From an uncultured Alphaproteobacteria bacterium (lineage in GTDB: Bacteria > Pseudomonadota > Alphaproteobacteria > GCA-2731375), in contig CATOSZ010000009.1 of the NCBI GenBank assembly GCA_951812805.1, positions 382,501 through 446,500 of the forward strand: a stretch of 64,000 nt of DNA, given 5' to 3'. Below are positions 51,695-60,193 of this stretch, in pieces. Every line of letters starts with the position of its first letter. Position 1 is the stretch's first letter. The position numbers were made by a program, and so were the translations under genes. The notes below the pieces were generated by a model that did no database searches, was not told where the DNA came from, and was given only the letters and a program-made list of their open reading frames with translations.

Positions 51695-53113
51695 ATGAAC
51701 ATCGACGACTTCCGCCGCCATGCCCACGAGATGGTCGACTGGATGGCCGACTATCTGGAGACGGTCGAGGACTATCCGGTCCGCGCCCAGGTCGCGCCCG
51801 GCGAGATCGCCGCGAAACTGCCCGACGTACCGCCCGAACAGGGCGAGGCGATGGAAACGATTTTCGCCGACTTCAAGCGCGACGTGCTGCCCGGCATCAC
51901 CCATTGGCAGCACCCGAACTTCCTCGCCTATTTCCCGGCCAACGCCAGTCCGCCCTCGGTGCTGGCGGAAATGGCGACGGCGACGCTCGGCGCCCAGTGC
52001 ATGATTTGGGAGACCTCGCCGGCGGCGACGGAGATGGAAACCAGGATGCTCGACTGGCTAGGCCAGATGCTCGGCCTCGGCGAGGGCTGGGCCGGCGTCA
52101 TCCAGGATTCCGCCTCGACCGCGACGCTTTGCGCCATCCTCACCGCGCGGGAGCGGGCGCTCGACTGGCAGGGCAACGCGGCCGGGCTCGCCGGCCAGGG
52201 CGGGCTCACGCTCTATGGCTCGGCCGAGACCCATTCCTCGATCGAAAAGGCGGCGAAGATCGCCGGCATCGGGGCCGCGCACTGCCGTAAGATCCCGGTC
52301 GACGCGACGGGAGCGATGCGGGCCGATGCGCTGGCCGCACAGATCGAGGCCGACGTCGCGGACGGGTTGACCCCGATCTGCGTCGTCGCCACGCTCGGCA
52401 CCACGGGAACCGGCGGCGTCGATCCACTCCGTCCCCTCGGCGAGATCTGCCGCGCGCGCGAACTCTACCTTCATGTCGACGCGGCCTGGGCCGGCAGCGC
52501 CCTGATCCTGCCGGAGACCCGCTGGATGATCGAGGGCATCGAGGCGGTCGACAGCTTCGTCTTCAATCCGCACAAATGGCTGCTGACCAACTTCGACTGT
52601 TCGGCCCATTTCGTGCGCGAACCCGATTCGCTGGTCCGCACCCTCACCATCCTGCCCGAATATCTGCGCAGCCAGCGCCAGGGCGAGGTCATCGACTACC
52701 GCGACTGGAGCGTGCCGCTCGGCCGCCGCTTCCGGGCGCTCAAGCTCTGGTTCGTCATCCGCAGCTACGGCGTTGAAGGCCTGCAGGAGATGGTCCGCCG
52801 GCACATCGCGCTCGCCGAGGACTTCGCCGGCTGGATCGAGGACGCGGCGGACTTCGAACTGGTGCAGCCGGCCAAGCTGGCGCTCTTCTGCTTTCGCTAC
52901 CGGCCGGCGGGCGTGCCGGCAGCCGACCTCGACGCCCTCAATCGCCGCCTGCTCACCACCCTCAACGACGATGGGCGGATCTACCTCACGCAGACCGTCT
53001 TTGCGGGCGACTACGTCATCCGCGTCTCGGTCGGCCAAACGACGACGACGGCAGCCCATCTCGTCGCCGCCTGGGACGTCATTCGCGATACGGCGCACCG
53101 CCTCGCCGCTTGA
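51695..53113 (+). CDS. Group II PLP-dependent decarboxylase (aromatic-L-amino-acid type)
   Basis: 472 residues from the ATG at 51695. It begins MNIDDFRRHAHEMVDWMADY as in DDC/TDC-family enzymes. PLP-pocket residues are visible: TLYGSAETHSSIEKAAKI, Asp in HVDAAWAGSAL, and the Schiff-base Lys in VFNPHKWLLTNFDCSAHF. It should convert an aromatic amino acid (Trp, Phe, Tyr or DOPA) to the amine, or act as a related aldehyde synthase. The Mla operon follows on the same strand with no clear gap. Confidence 0.87.
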   Translation: MNIDDFRRHAHEMVDWMADYLETVEDYPVRAQVAPGEIAAKLPDVPPEQGEAMETIFADFKRDVLPGITHWQHPNFLAYFPANASPPSVLAEMATATLGAQCMIWETSPAATEMETRMLDWLGQMLGLGEGWAGVIQDSASTATLCAILTARERALDWQGNAAGLAGQGGLTLYGSAETHSSIEKAAKIAGIGAAHCRKIPVDATGAMRADALAAQIEADVADGLTPICVVATLGTTGTGGVDPLRPLGEICRARELYLHVDAAWAGSALILPETRWMIEGIEAVDSFVFNPHKWLLTNFDCSAHFVREPDSLVRTLTILPEYLRSQRQGEVIDYRDWSVPLGRRFRALKLWFVIRSYGVEGLQEMVRRHIALAEDFAGWIEDAADFELVQPAKLALFCFRYRPAGVPAADLDALNRRLLTTLNDDGRIYLTQTVFAGDYVIRVSVGQTTTTAAHLVAAWDVIRDTAHRLAA

Positions 53114-53166
53114 ACCCGGCCCGGGGCCGTGCGACGTTCGCAGGCTTGTGCGTGCGGGGGACGACA

Positions 53167-54300
53167 GTGGCCGAAGCCTTCTGGCTGGAGGAGAAGAACG
53201 GTGAAGGCGACCGCCTGATCTTCGAGGCGGGCGGCGCCTGGGACGTGCGCCACGCCGGCGGGCTGGAGCGCCGCCTGCGCAACGTTCACCCGCCCGCGAC
53301 CCGCAACGTCACCTTCGACATCACCGCGGTGGAGCGGTTGGACACCGCCGGCGCCTGGCTGCTGCACCGCGTCATCAAAAGTTTCGGCGAGGCGGGCATC
53401 GTCATCGAGTACGCGGGCGTGCGGCCCGAACACAAAGTGATGCTGGAACAGGTCGCCGCCGCCGACCGCCCGGCCGAAGTCCCGCCCAAACCATCGGGAT
53501 CCCTGGTCGAGATTTTGGCCCGCCTCGGGGCCGGCACGCTCGAGGCGGTGGAGGAAATGCGCCAGGTCGTCGGCTTTTTCGGCCGCGTGATGGTCGTCCT
53601 CGCCGGCACCCTGGTACGGCCCCATCGCCTGCGCTTCACCGCGCTCGTTAGCCACATGGAACATGTCGGCTTCAACGCGCTGCCGATCGTCGGCCTGCTG
53701 TCGTTCCTGATCGGCGTGGTGCTGGCCTACCAGGGCGCCGTCGTGCTGCAGCGCTTCGGGGCGGAGATCTTCGTCGTCAACCTGATCGCCATCTCGGTGC
53801 TGCGCGAGATCGGCATCCTGCTGACCGCCATCGTCGTCGCCGGCCGTTCGGGCAGTGCCTTCGCCGCCGCCATCGGCTCGATGATGGTGCACGAAGAGGT
53901 CGACGCCATGCGCACCCTCGGCCTCGACCCGATGGAGGTGCTGGTGCTGCCGCGCCTGTTGGCACTCGCCATCACGATGCCGCTGCTCGCCTTCTTCGCC
54001 GACATGATGGGGCTGCTCGGCGGCGGCATCATGTGCTGGGCCGTCCTGGACATCGCGCCGACGGTCTATCTCGAACGGCTCGGCGACGCGGTCGGGATCT
54101 GGAGCTTCTGGACCGGCATGATCAAGGCACCGGTGTTCGGCATCATCATCGCCGTGGTCGGTTGCCTCGAGGGTTTCCGGGTCTCCGGCAGCGCCGAGAG
54201 CGTCGGCCGGCAAACGACGCGGGCGGTGGTGACCTCCCTCTTCCTGGTGATCGTCGCCGACGCGATGTTCTCGATCTTCTTCGCCAAGGTGGGGGTCTAA
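53167..54300 (+). CDS. mlaE: MlaE-type lipid ABC permease with N-terminal STAS domain
   Basis: 377 residues from GTG 53167 after GGGGGAC; GTG 53152 and TTG 53110 are in-frame alternatives. The N-terminal about 110 residues form a STAS (MlaB-like) domain (VTFDITAVERLDTAGAWLL). The MlaE permease domain follows with about five membrane helices, including GLLSFLIGVVLAYQGAVVLQ and AGRSGSAFAAAIGSMMVHEE. In E. coli, STAS (MlaB) and permease (MlaE) are separate proteins; here they are fused. It is the inner-membrane channel of a retrograde or anterograde phospholipid transporter. Confidence 0.86.
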   Translation: MAEAFWLEEKNGEGDRLIFEAGGAWDVRHAGGLERRLRNVHPPATRNVTFDITAVERLDTAGAWLLHRVIKSFGEAGIVIEYAGVRPEHKVMLEQVAAADRPAEVPPKPSGSLVEILARLGAGTLEAVEEMRQVVGFFGRVMVVLAGTLVRPHRLRFTALVSHMEHVGFNALPIVGLLSFLIGVVLAYQGAVVLQRFGAEIFVVNLIAISVLREIGILLTAIVVAGRSGSAFAAAIGSMMVHEEVDAMRTLGLDPMEVLVLPRLLALAITMPLLAFFADMMGLLGGGIMCWAVLDIAPTVYLERLGDAVGIWSFWTGMIKAPVFGIIIAVVGCLEGFRVSGSAESVGRQTTRAVVTSLFLVIVADAMFSIFFAKVGV

Positions 54301-54303
54301 GGC

Positions 54304-55107
54304 ATGGCCGAACCGCCCGTCATCCGGGTCGAGGGCATCCGCAACCAGTTCGGCAGCCAGGTGGTGCACGACGGCCTGGACCTCGAGGTCCGCAAGGCCG
54401 AAATCCTGGCCATCGTCGGCGGTTCGGGCACCGGCAAATCGGTGCTGTTGCGCACCATCGTCGGGCTGATCCGTCCAGCGGCGGGACGCATCGAAGTCTT
54501 CGGTACCGACATGGGCAAGGCGGGGGCGAAAGAACGACAACGGGTCGAGACCCGCTGGGGCCTTTTGTTCCAGGACGGCGCGCTGTTCAGCTCGCTCACC
54601 GTCGCGCAGAACGTCCAGGTGCCGATGCGCGAGCATCTCGATCTGTCGCAGCCGCTGATGGACGACCTGGCGGCACTGAAGATCGCCATGGCCGGCCTGC
54701 CGCCGGACGCCGGTTCGAAATACCCCTCCGAGCTGTCGGGCGGCATGCGCAAGCGCGCCGGGCTGGCTCGCGCCCTGGCACTCGATCCCGACCTTATCTT
54801 CCTGGACGAGCCGACGGCCGGCCTCGATCCGATCGGGGCGGCGGCCTTCGACCAGTTGATCCGCCGCCTGCAGCGCAACCTCGGCCTGACGGTGGTGATG
54901 GTGACGCACGACCTCGACACGCTCTATGCTGTCTGCGATCGTATCGCCGTGTTGGCGGAGAAACGCGTGCTGGTGGTGGGGCCGATGTCGGAGATGCTGC
55001 AGGTGGAGCACCCCTGGGTGCACGAGTATTTTCACGGTCCCCGCGCCCGGGCGGCGCAGGACTCCCTCGCCGCCACCAGCGTGGCGGCCGGCGGCACGGC
55101 GAGCTGA
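54304..55107 (+). CDS. mlaF: MlaF-type ABC transporter ATPase
   Basis: 267 residues, 4 bp after mlaE. Walker A VGGSGTGKSVLL, Q-loop region LLFQDGALFSSLT, signature ELSGGMRKRAGLARA, Walker B LIFLDEPTAGLD and H-loop VTHDLD. It powers the MlaE permease. GMRKR in the signature is typical of MlaF/Ttg2A/Mkl ATPases. Confidence 0.9.
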   Translation: MAEPPVIRVEGIRNQFGSQVVHDGLDLEVRKAEILAIVGGSGTGKSVLLRTIVGLIRPAAGRIEVFGTDMGKAGAKERQRVETRWGLLFQDGALFSSLTVAQNVQVPMREHLDLSQPLMDDLAALKIAMAGLPPDAGSKYPSELSGGMRKRAGLARALALDPDLIFLDEPTAGLDPIGAAAFDQLIRRLQRNLGLTVVMVTHDLDTLYAVCDRIAVLAEKRVLVVGPMSEMLQVEHPWVHEYFHGPRARAAQDSLAATSVAAGGTAS

Positions 55108-55119
55108 GGCGGCGGGCCT

Positions 55120-56130
55120 ATGGAAACGCGGGCAAACCATGTCGTCATCGGCTGCTTCGTGCTGGCCGTGGTCGCCGGCATTTTCGGCTTCGTCATCTGG
55201 CTCGCCAAGATCGACATCGACCGGGAGGTGGCGACCTATGCCATCGCCTTCGACAATGCGGTGACCGGGCTGTCGGTCGGCGGTGACGTCCGCTTCAACG
55301 GCATCCGGGTCGGCGAGGTCACGCGGATCAAGATCGACCGCGATAACCTCGAACGCGTGCTGGTCCGCATTGAGGTCGCGTCCGACACCCCGGTGCGCGA
55401 GGACACGGTCGCCAGCCTCGAGTTCCAGGGCATCACCGGCGTCTCCTACATCCAGCTGTCGGGCGGCAGTGCCGCCAAGAAGATGCTCTGGCCGCCGGAA
55501 CGCGACGGCGAGGTGCCGGTCATTCCCTCCACCCCCTCGGCGATCCAGGAGCTGTTCGCCGGCGCGCCGGAGCTGATCGACCGCATCGCCCTCCTGGTCA
55601 ACCAGGGCGCCAAGGTGGTGAACGACAAGAACCTCACCCATTTCACCAACATCCTGGAGAACATCGAGGTGGTGAGCGGCCATGTCGCCAACAAGGGCCC
55701 GGCGATCGAGGCGACCATCGACAACGTCAACCGGATGACGACCGATCTTTCGGCTGCCTCGGCGGAACTGCGCGCCCTGGTGCCCGCTTTCAAGGAGGCG
55801 ATCGAGGAGGTGAGCGCGACGCTCGCCGTCACCCGCGGCACGCTCGGCACCGTCGACGCGGTGGTCGAGACCGACCTGCGCCCGCTGCTGGCCTCCATCA
55901 ATGCCTCCGCACAAAGCCTCGATCGCCTCACGCGGCAGGTCGAGGACGTGGTGAGCAAGAACCGGGAGGCGATCGACGTCTTCGCCTCGGACGGCCTGGT
56001 CGAGCTCACCAAATTCATCGAGGAGGCGCGCGTGCTGGTCAGCAGCTCCACGCGCCTGGTCGACGAGATCGGCAAGGATCCGGCGCAGTTCCTGTTCGGC
56101 CGGCAGAAGGGAGGCGTGGAAGCGCGATGA
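55120..56130 (+). CDS. mlaD: MlaD-type MCE domain lipid-binding protein
   Basis: 336 residues. One N-terminal membrane helix (VVIGCFVLAVVAGIFGFVIW) and an MCE domain (about 40-120, VTGLSVGGDVRFNGIRVGEV, then VLVRIEVASDTPVREDTVAS). A long helical C-terminal region with coiled-coil character (about 130-330) follows. Periplasmic, anchored, forming a hexameric ring on the MlaE permease. It overlaps the following lipoprotein gene by 4 bp (ATGA). Confidence 0.88.
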   Translation: METRANHVVIGCFVLAVVAGIFGFVIWLAKIDIDREVATYAIAFDNAVTGLSVGGDVRFNGIRVGEVTRIKIDRDNLERVLVRIEVASDTPVREDTVASLEFQGITGVSYIQLSGGSAAKKMLWPPERDGEVPVIPSTPSAIQELFAGAPELIDRIALLVNQGAKVVNDKNLTHFTNILENIEVVSGHVANKGPAIEATIDNVNRMTTDLSAASAELRALVPAFKEAIEEVSATLAVTRGTLGTVDAVVETDLRPLLASINASAQSLDRLTRQVEDVVSKNREAIDVFASDGLVELTKFIEEARVLVSSSTRLVDEIGKDPAQFLFGRQKGGVEAR

Positions 56131-56762
56131 CAAAGCCCCAGGCCAAGCGGGCGGGCCTCGCGCGCGCCCTGATCATCGTCGTCGCGGCCGGCCTGCTGGC
56201 CGCCTGCGAGGGCTTTTTGCCCGGCAGTGGGCCGCCGCCGGTCCTCTACACCCTAACGCCCAAGAGCAAGTTCAACCTGCAGATCCAGTCCGTGCCCTAC
56301 CAGCTGGTGGTGGAGGAGCCCCTGGCCGCGGGGGGCCTCAACATCAGCCGCATCGCGCTGCGCGAGGGGCCGATGCGGCTCGACTATTTCGCCGGCGTGC
56401 AATGGACCGAGCGGGCGCCGCGCATGGTGCAGACCCTGTTGGTCGAGAGTTTCGAGAACAGCGGGCGTATCGTCGCCGTCGGCCGCCAGGCGATCGGGTT
56501 GCGCTCCGATTACAATCTGAAGAGCGAGCTGCGCGAGTTCCAGGCCGAATACGATCCCGCGGGCGGCCCGCCGCGGGTCCGTGTCCGCCTCAACATGAAG
56601 CTGATCAAACAGCCGCGACGCAACATCATCGGCAACCAGAGTTTCGAAGCCGTCATCCCGGCGGCCGACACGTCTATGAGCGCGATCATCAATGCTTTCG
56701 ACGACGCGCTCGGCAAGGTCTTGAAGCAATCTGTCCAATGGACCTTCTCGGTCGCCCAATGA
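56127..56762 (+). CDS. ABC-type transport auxiliary lipoprotein (PqiC/DUF330-like)
   Basis: 211 residues with a lipoprotein signal: basic N-terminus, hydrophobic ALIIVVAAG and lipobox LLAAC (Cys about residue 27). Mature part PPPVLYTLTPKSKF resembles YTL start of PqiC-like lipoproteins, with RMVQTLLVESFENSGRIVAV and the C-terminal SMSAIINAFDDALGKVL. It completes the Mla/MCE operon, probably linking the MCE ring to the outer membrane. No mlaC or mlaA gene is seen. Confidence 0.83.
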   Translation: MTKPQAKRAGLARALIIVVAAGLLAACEGFLPGSGPPPVLYTLTPKSKFNLQIQSVPYQLVVEEPLAAGGLNISRIALREGPMRLDYFAGVQWTERAPRMVQTLLVESFENSGRIVAVGRQAIGLRSDYNLKSELREFQAEYDPAGGPPRVRVRLNMKLIKQPRRNIIGNQSFEAVIPAADTSMSAIINAFDDALGKVLKQSVQWTFSVAQ

Positions 56763-56787
56763 CCGACCGATTCCCGCGGGCCTGCCC

Positions 56788-56817
56788 TTGACAGCTCTTC
56801 CGACCGCCGCCTATATG
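56788..56817 (+). promoter_or_regulatory. Sigma-70-type promoter of tRNA-Ala
   Basis: TTGACA at 56788-56793, an 18-bp spacer, and TATATG at 56812-56817. The expected start point near 56824 lies about 33 nt before the tRNA. It is close to consensus and well placed. Confidence 0.7.
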
Positions 56818-56856
56818 CCCCCCAACGTCGCCACACCCGGCGGCGCCCGACGCGAC

Positions 56857-56932
<76 letters not shown>

Positions 56933-57125
56933 CCCGCTCCCGGGCGAACCGGGGTGGTTTCCCGGTCTCGGATATAACTTCGAAAAATCAAAGACTTGCG
57001 CGGTATATGCCAGCTATTCGTTGGCTGTGAGACGCCTTATTCGGGCCATTTGGCGGCATTTTCCGAGAGTGTCTCTCGGGGCCCGTTTCCGTAGCCAACG
57101 TTTTCGATGGTATAGGCGGTTGCGC

Positions 57126-57851
57126 TCAGGAGAATCCGAGCATGGCGCGCTGTTCAGTCCAGCATTCAGGCAGATGGCGGAGCCGCTTCAGCCGCGAGGC
57201 GGTGAGTTCGACGGGCTGGCCGCCATCGAGTATGGCCTTGACGATGTCGGGGGCGAGATAAGCCAGGGGCAGGATGCGGCTGACGTCTCCCTTGTTGACG
57301 CCGTGCCGTGAAGCGAGGTCGGTCACCGATACGGCCGTGCCATCCATCAATTCCCTCGCCCACAAATGCGCCTGACCGATGAGCGAGACCAACGCCGGGT
57401 CTGGTGGTCGCGGTGCGCTGGCCTCGGAAAGAAGCAGGATCTTCTTCTCGACGCCACGGCGTCGTATCTGGGTGAATATCGTGACCTCGGCCGTCGGCGG
57501 ATCGAGTTCGATGACTACATCATGCCCACGACCGAGTAATCGTATAGCCAAGGCCTCACGGTCGACGACAATCATGAATGCGTCCGTCCCGGCATCGACT
57601 CGCAGGACCCACTCTATGTCTTGGTTCAGTTCTTCGCTGAAGTTCGGAGGGGAGATTCTATTGGCTAGGGCCGTCGCACGGTCATGCATCTCCTTTGGAT
57701 CGGCGTCGATTGAATCAAGCGATGTCATCAACCGGATCGGGTCACGCAAGAATTCGGCAAGCCGTCGCAGGATCGCATCTTCGATGGTCTCTGCCCGAAT
57801 GCGCCAAAGGTCCTCGCACGGCACTGGTGCATCCTTGTCCTGGCGTGACAT
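57126..57851 (-). CDS. Serine recombinase, C-terminal part split by a stop codon
   Basis: 241 codons that directly and in frame continue the recombinase at 57852: the TAA (57852-57854) is followed at once by ATG SRQDKDAPVP. Content is the normal end of large serine recombinases: RIRAETIEDAILRRLAEFL, a helical region, a HTH-like segment (TDLASRHGVNKGDVSRIL) and final WTEQRAMLGFS. A TAT/TAC in place of TAA would restore RYRYYMSRQ. It may be expressed separately by reinitiation from the adjacent ATG. Confidence 0.72.
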   Translation of the reverse strand: MSRQDKDAPVPCEDLWRIRAETIEDAILRRLAEFLRDPIRLMTSLDSIDADPKEMHDRATALANRISPPNFSEELNQDIEWVLRVDAGTDAFMIVVDREALAIRLLGRGHDVVIELDPPTAEVTIFTQIRRRGVEKKILLLSEASAPRPPDPALVSLIGQAHLWARELMDGTAVSVTDLASRHGVNKGDVSRILPLAYLAPDIVKAILDGGQPVELTASRLKRLRHLPECWTEQRAMLGFS

Positions 57852-58805
57852 TTAGTAACGGTACCGCTTGCCCTTCTTCTGAGCATGGGTCGGCGCCATC
57901 GGCCGGCCCATTGGATCGAATAGGCGCCCCTTGAAGAGATGGCGCGACGGCTGGTTCGCGGCCTGTTTCCGCTTCGCCGTGTTGCGTTCGAACTGCTCTT
58001 GCACCGCGTCCCAGGTCGCGCGGTCGACGATGGCGTCGTGCAGACCTGGATAGATGTTGCCCTTGTGTCGGATCTCGCCGACGTAGATCGGGTTCTGCAG
58101 CAGCTTGTGGAGATGGCCGGAGGTGAACGGCATGTACCCTGGCCGCTTCTGATTGTTGGGGCCTCGCGCCTTGGTTCTGAGACCCATCGCGTTCGCGATC
58201 TCCATCGTCTTCATCACGGTGCCCTGCTCCAGATACAGTCGGAACAAAATCTTGACCGTCTCGGCCTCCTTCGGATTGACGACGAGCTTCCGGTCGATCG
58301 CGTCGTAGCCGAGCGGCACAAGGCCGCCCATCCACATCCCCTTCTTCATCGAGGCGGCGATCTTGTCGCGGATCCGCTCGGCCGTGACCTCCCGCTCGAA
58401 CTGGGCGAAGGAGAGCAGCACGTTCAGCGTGAGGCGCCCCATCGACGTCGTCGTATTGAACTGCTGAGTCACCGAGACGAACGAGACCGCATGCCGGTCG
58501 AAGACATCGACCAGCTTGGCGAAGTCGGAAAGCGATCTGCTGAGACGGTCCACCTTGTAGGTGACGACGATGTTGACATGGCCGGCCTCGATATCTTCGA
58601 GCAGCCGCTTCACGGCCGGCCGTTCCATGTTGCCGCCGCTGAAGCCTCCATCGTCGTACCGCATCGGGATCGCCTGCCACCCCTCGCCGACCTGACTGGC
58701 GATGAAAGCTTCGCAGGCCTCTCGTTGAGCGTCGAGCGAGTTGAAGTCTTGCTCCAACCCCTCCTCAGTCGACTTCCGGGTGTAGATCGCGCAGCGCAGC
58801 CGCAT
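57852..58805 (-). CDS. Large serine recombinase, N-terminal catalytic part
   Basis: 317 residues from the ATG at 58805. Resolvase/invertase domain: catalytic Ser in AIYTRKSTEEGLEQ, VTYKVDRLSRSL, and LNVLLSFAQFEREVTAERI. The recombinase domain (LVPLGYDAIDRKLVVNPKEA, LLQNPIYVGEIRHKG) follows, and the protein stops at KKGKRYRY, inside the Zn-ribbon region. The whole protein with the part at 57126 would be about 559 residues. The start overlaps the DUF2924 gene stop by 1 bp. The family inserts mobile cassettes at specific sites, and the missing C-terminal half may abolish DNA binding. Confidence 0.83.
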   Translation of the reverse strand: MRLRCAIYTRKSTEEGLEQDFNSLDAQREACEAFIASQVGEGWQAIPMRYDDGGFSGGNMERPAVKRLLEDIEAGHVNIVVTYKVDRLSRSLSDFAKLVDVFDRHAVSFVSVTQQFNTTTSMGRLTLNVLLSFAQFEREVTAERIRDKIAASMKKGMWMGGLVPLGYDAIDRKLVVNPKEAETVKILFRLYLEQGTVMKTMEIANAMGLRTKARGPNNQKRPGYMPFTSGHLHKLLQNPIYVGEIRHKGNIYPGLHDAIVDRATWDAVQEQFERNTAKRKQAANQPSRHLFKGRLFDPMGRPMAPTHAQKKGKRYRY

Positions 58806-59263
58806 CAGGCCGTCCCCCTCGTGACGAGCCCGAAGAAGCGCGGGCCGGACCACTGCGCGCCCGTGATCGCCTTCGCCACCGCGGAGAGCGATCGATAGGT
58901 CCGCCCGTTCCAGAGGAAACCACCTTCGACGGCATCGACGACATGGTTCCGCCCATTCCACTCGCGAACGAAGCGACTGCCAACGGATACGGATGCCGCC
59001 TTCGCCATCGACGCCGGATCCTTCTCCCCGGTTTTGGATCGAGCCGCATCACGAAGTTGTCGGCGCGCCGCGGCAGACTGCCGGCCGAAGTGCCTGGCCT
59101 GCAGCTCGTACGCGACGGCGAGCAAGATCAGGCGACGGCTCATCCCCTTCGGAACGGATCGATCGAATAGCTGCTCCCATCGACCGCTCAGCTCAGTGCG
59201 AGGGAGATTGGCCAATGCGGCGATCTCCCTCGCCAGCTCTTCACGCGTCTTGCGTTCCGCCAT
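58805..59263 (-). CDS. DUF2924 domain protein
   Basis: 152 residues from the ATG at 59263. It shows the DUF2924 pattern: REIAALANLPRTELSGRWEQ, then LFDRSVPKGMSRRLILLAVA and WNGRNHVVDAVEGGFLWNGR, then YRSLSAVAKAITGAQWSGPR. This family is found next to serine recombinases in alphaproteobacterial mobile islands, and its function is not known. It overlaps the recombinase start and follows the DUF3489 gene by 10 bp, one operon. Confidence 0.82.
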   Translation of the reverse strand: MAERKTREELAREIAALANLPRTELSGRWEQLFDRSVPKGMSRRLILLAVAYELQARHFGRQSAAARRQLRDAARSKTGEKDPASMAKAASVSVGSRFVREWNGRNHVVDAVEGGFLWNGRTYRSLSAVAKAITGAQWSGPRFFGLVTRGTA

Positions 59264-59273
59264 GGGGCACCGA

Positions 59274-59792
59274 TCAGGCGCACGCAACGACCCGATAGAC
59301 GCGCCCACGTCCTTCGATGGTCTCGGAAATGACGCCCAAGCCGAGCTTCTTCTTCAGCGTGCCGCTGATCGCGCCACGGACAGAGTGCGCTTGCCAGCCG
59401 ATGGCTTCCATCGCCTCCGCAATCGTGCTGCCTTCGGCGCGGGATAGGAGATCGATCAGACGGCTCTGCTTCGTATCTCGGCGGGGTCGATCATCCTCCG
59501 ATGCCGGACCATTGCCGTCAGATGGGGCTTCGGCCTCGACACCGATTGCCCGTCGACCGCCGTCGGCGAGGATCAGGGTCATGCGTTCGCCATCAGAGCC
59601 CGTCCGCCAGACCTCGGCGCCGTTCCCGGCGGGGCATTCCGCCACGTGGCCCGATTTCAAAAGGCGCTTCAGTGTGCGGCGCACCGTCTCTGGCTTCACG
59701 GTGATGGTGCCCGGCACCGGAAGGATGGCGCCGTCGGCGCGCTCGGCGGCGGACGAGAGGATGACGAGTTGCGTATCGTTGAGCTTGGTCAT
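59274..59792 (-). CDS. DUF3489 domain protein
   Basis: 172 residues from the ATG at 59792. N-terminal winged-helix-like region (LNDTQLVILSSAAERADG, VRRTLKRLLKSGHVAE) and C-terminal DUF3489 (KQSRLIDLLSRAEGSTIAEA, then WQAHSVRGAISGTLKKKLGL). It is probably a DNA-binding accessory or regulator of the cassette (inference). First gene of the three-gene mobile cassette DUF3489-DUF2924-recombinase. Confidence 0.82.
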   Translation of the reverse strand: MTKLNDTQLVILSSAAERADGAILPVPGTITVKPETVRRTLKRLLKSGHVAECPAGNGAEVWRTGSDGERMTLILADGGRRAIGVEAEAPSDGNGPASEDDRPRRDTKQSRLIDLLSRAEGSTIAEAMEAIGWQAHSVRGAISGTLKKKLGLGVISETIEGRGRVYRVVACA

Positions 59793-59953
59793 GGGTGGCG
59801 GTCTCCATCGTTTCGGGCATCGCGGGGATCGCGACGCTCCCACCACCCACAGCCCCGCCGGCGATCCGGTCGAGGCGCCGCGTCCCGGGGCCGTTCCCGT
59901 CACGCGTCAGGGACAGCAATGCTTGCCGTGCTTTCGAAGTCCAGTCCTTTGAG

Positions 59954-60008
59954 TGTCAATCAGCATTTAATTCTGACCCCCTATCGGCGTGCAAAATTGA
60001 CCCCCCCC
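59954..60008. repeat. Probable IS terminal sequence remnant
   Basis: It starts TGTCAATCAGCATTTAATTC and contains two related motifs, AATTCTGACCCCC and AAATTGACCCCC, of the kind seen as transposase-binding repeats at IS21-type ends. No matching transposase or opposite end was found nearby, so it looks like an orphan end. Confidence 0.4.
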
Positions 60009-60022
60009 CTTGCTTCGACGGA

Positions 60023-60129
60023 GGTTGTCCCGGTAGTCCACGGGAGGGCCCCGCGCGGCTTCGTGTAGCGCTTTGCGTTACGCGGAGCGAAGCCGCGTGG
60101 GAGGGGCCTGTGGGCCCACCGGGACAACC
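60023..60129. repeat. Long imperfect hairpin (about 41-bp arms)
   Basis: GGTTGTCCCGGT at 60023 pairs with ACCGGGACAACC ending at 60129. The arms continue with mismatches and small bulges to CGCGGCTTCG/CGAAGCCGCG, leaving a short loop with TGTAGCGCTTTGCG. It is not inside a gene. General size and GC-rich stem recall hairpin B of the 51.4-kb element, but sequence relation is not shown. Confidence 0.6.
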
Positions 60130-60193
60130 GGGCCGGCGGCGGAACGTGGGGATCAGGTGGGGTTCTTGAAGTGGCAATGAGCTTTTGAAGTAG

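Noticed and set aside
51434..51913. Minus-strand coding reading through the nested repeat
   Set aside because: It covers repeat arms and antisense of the decarboxylase start; no motif and no start context.
53011..56133. Very long open frame (1040 codons) on the minus strand opposite the decarboxylase and Mla genes
   Set aside because: Composition is His/Arg/Asp-rich with no family motifs. It is the antisense shadow of well-supported high-GC genes.
56933..57125. Duplicate of the tRNA-Ala 3' end as an attachment site
   Set aside because: No stretch matching the tRNA 3' end beyond chance was seen downstream within the window.
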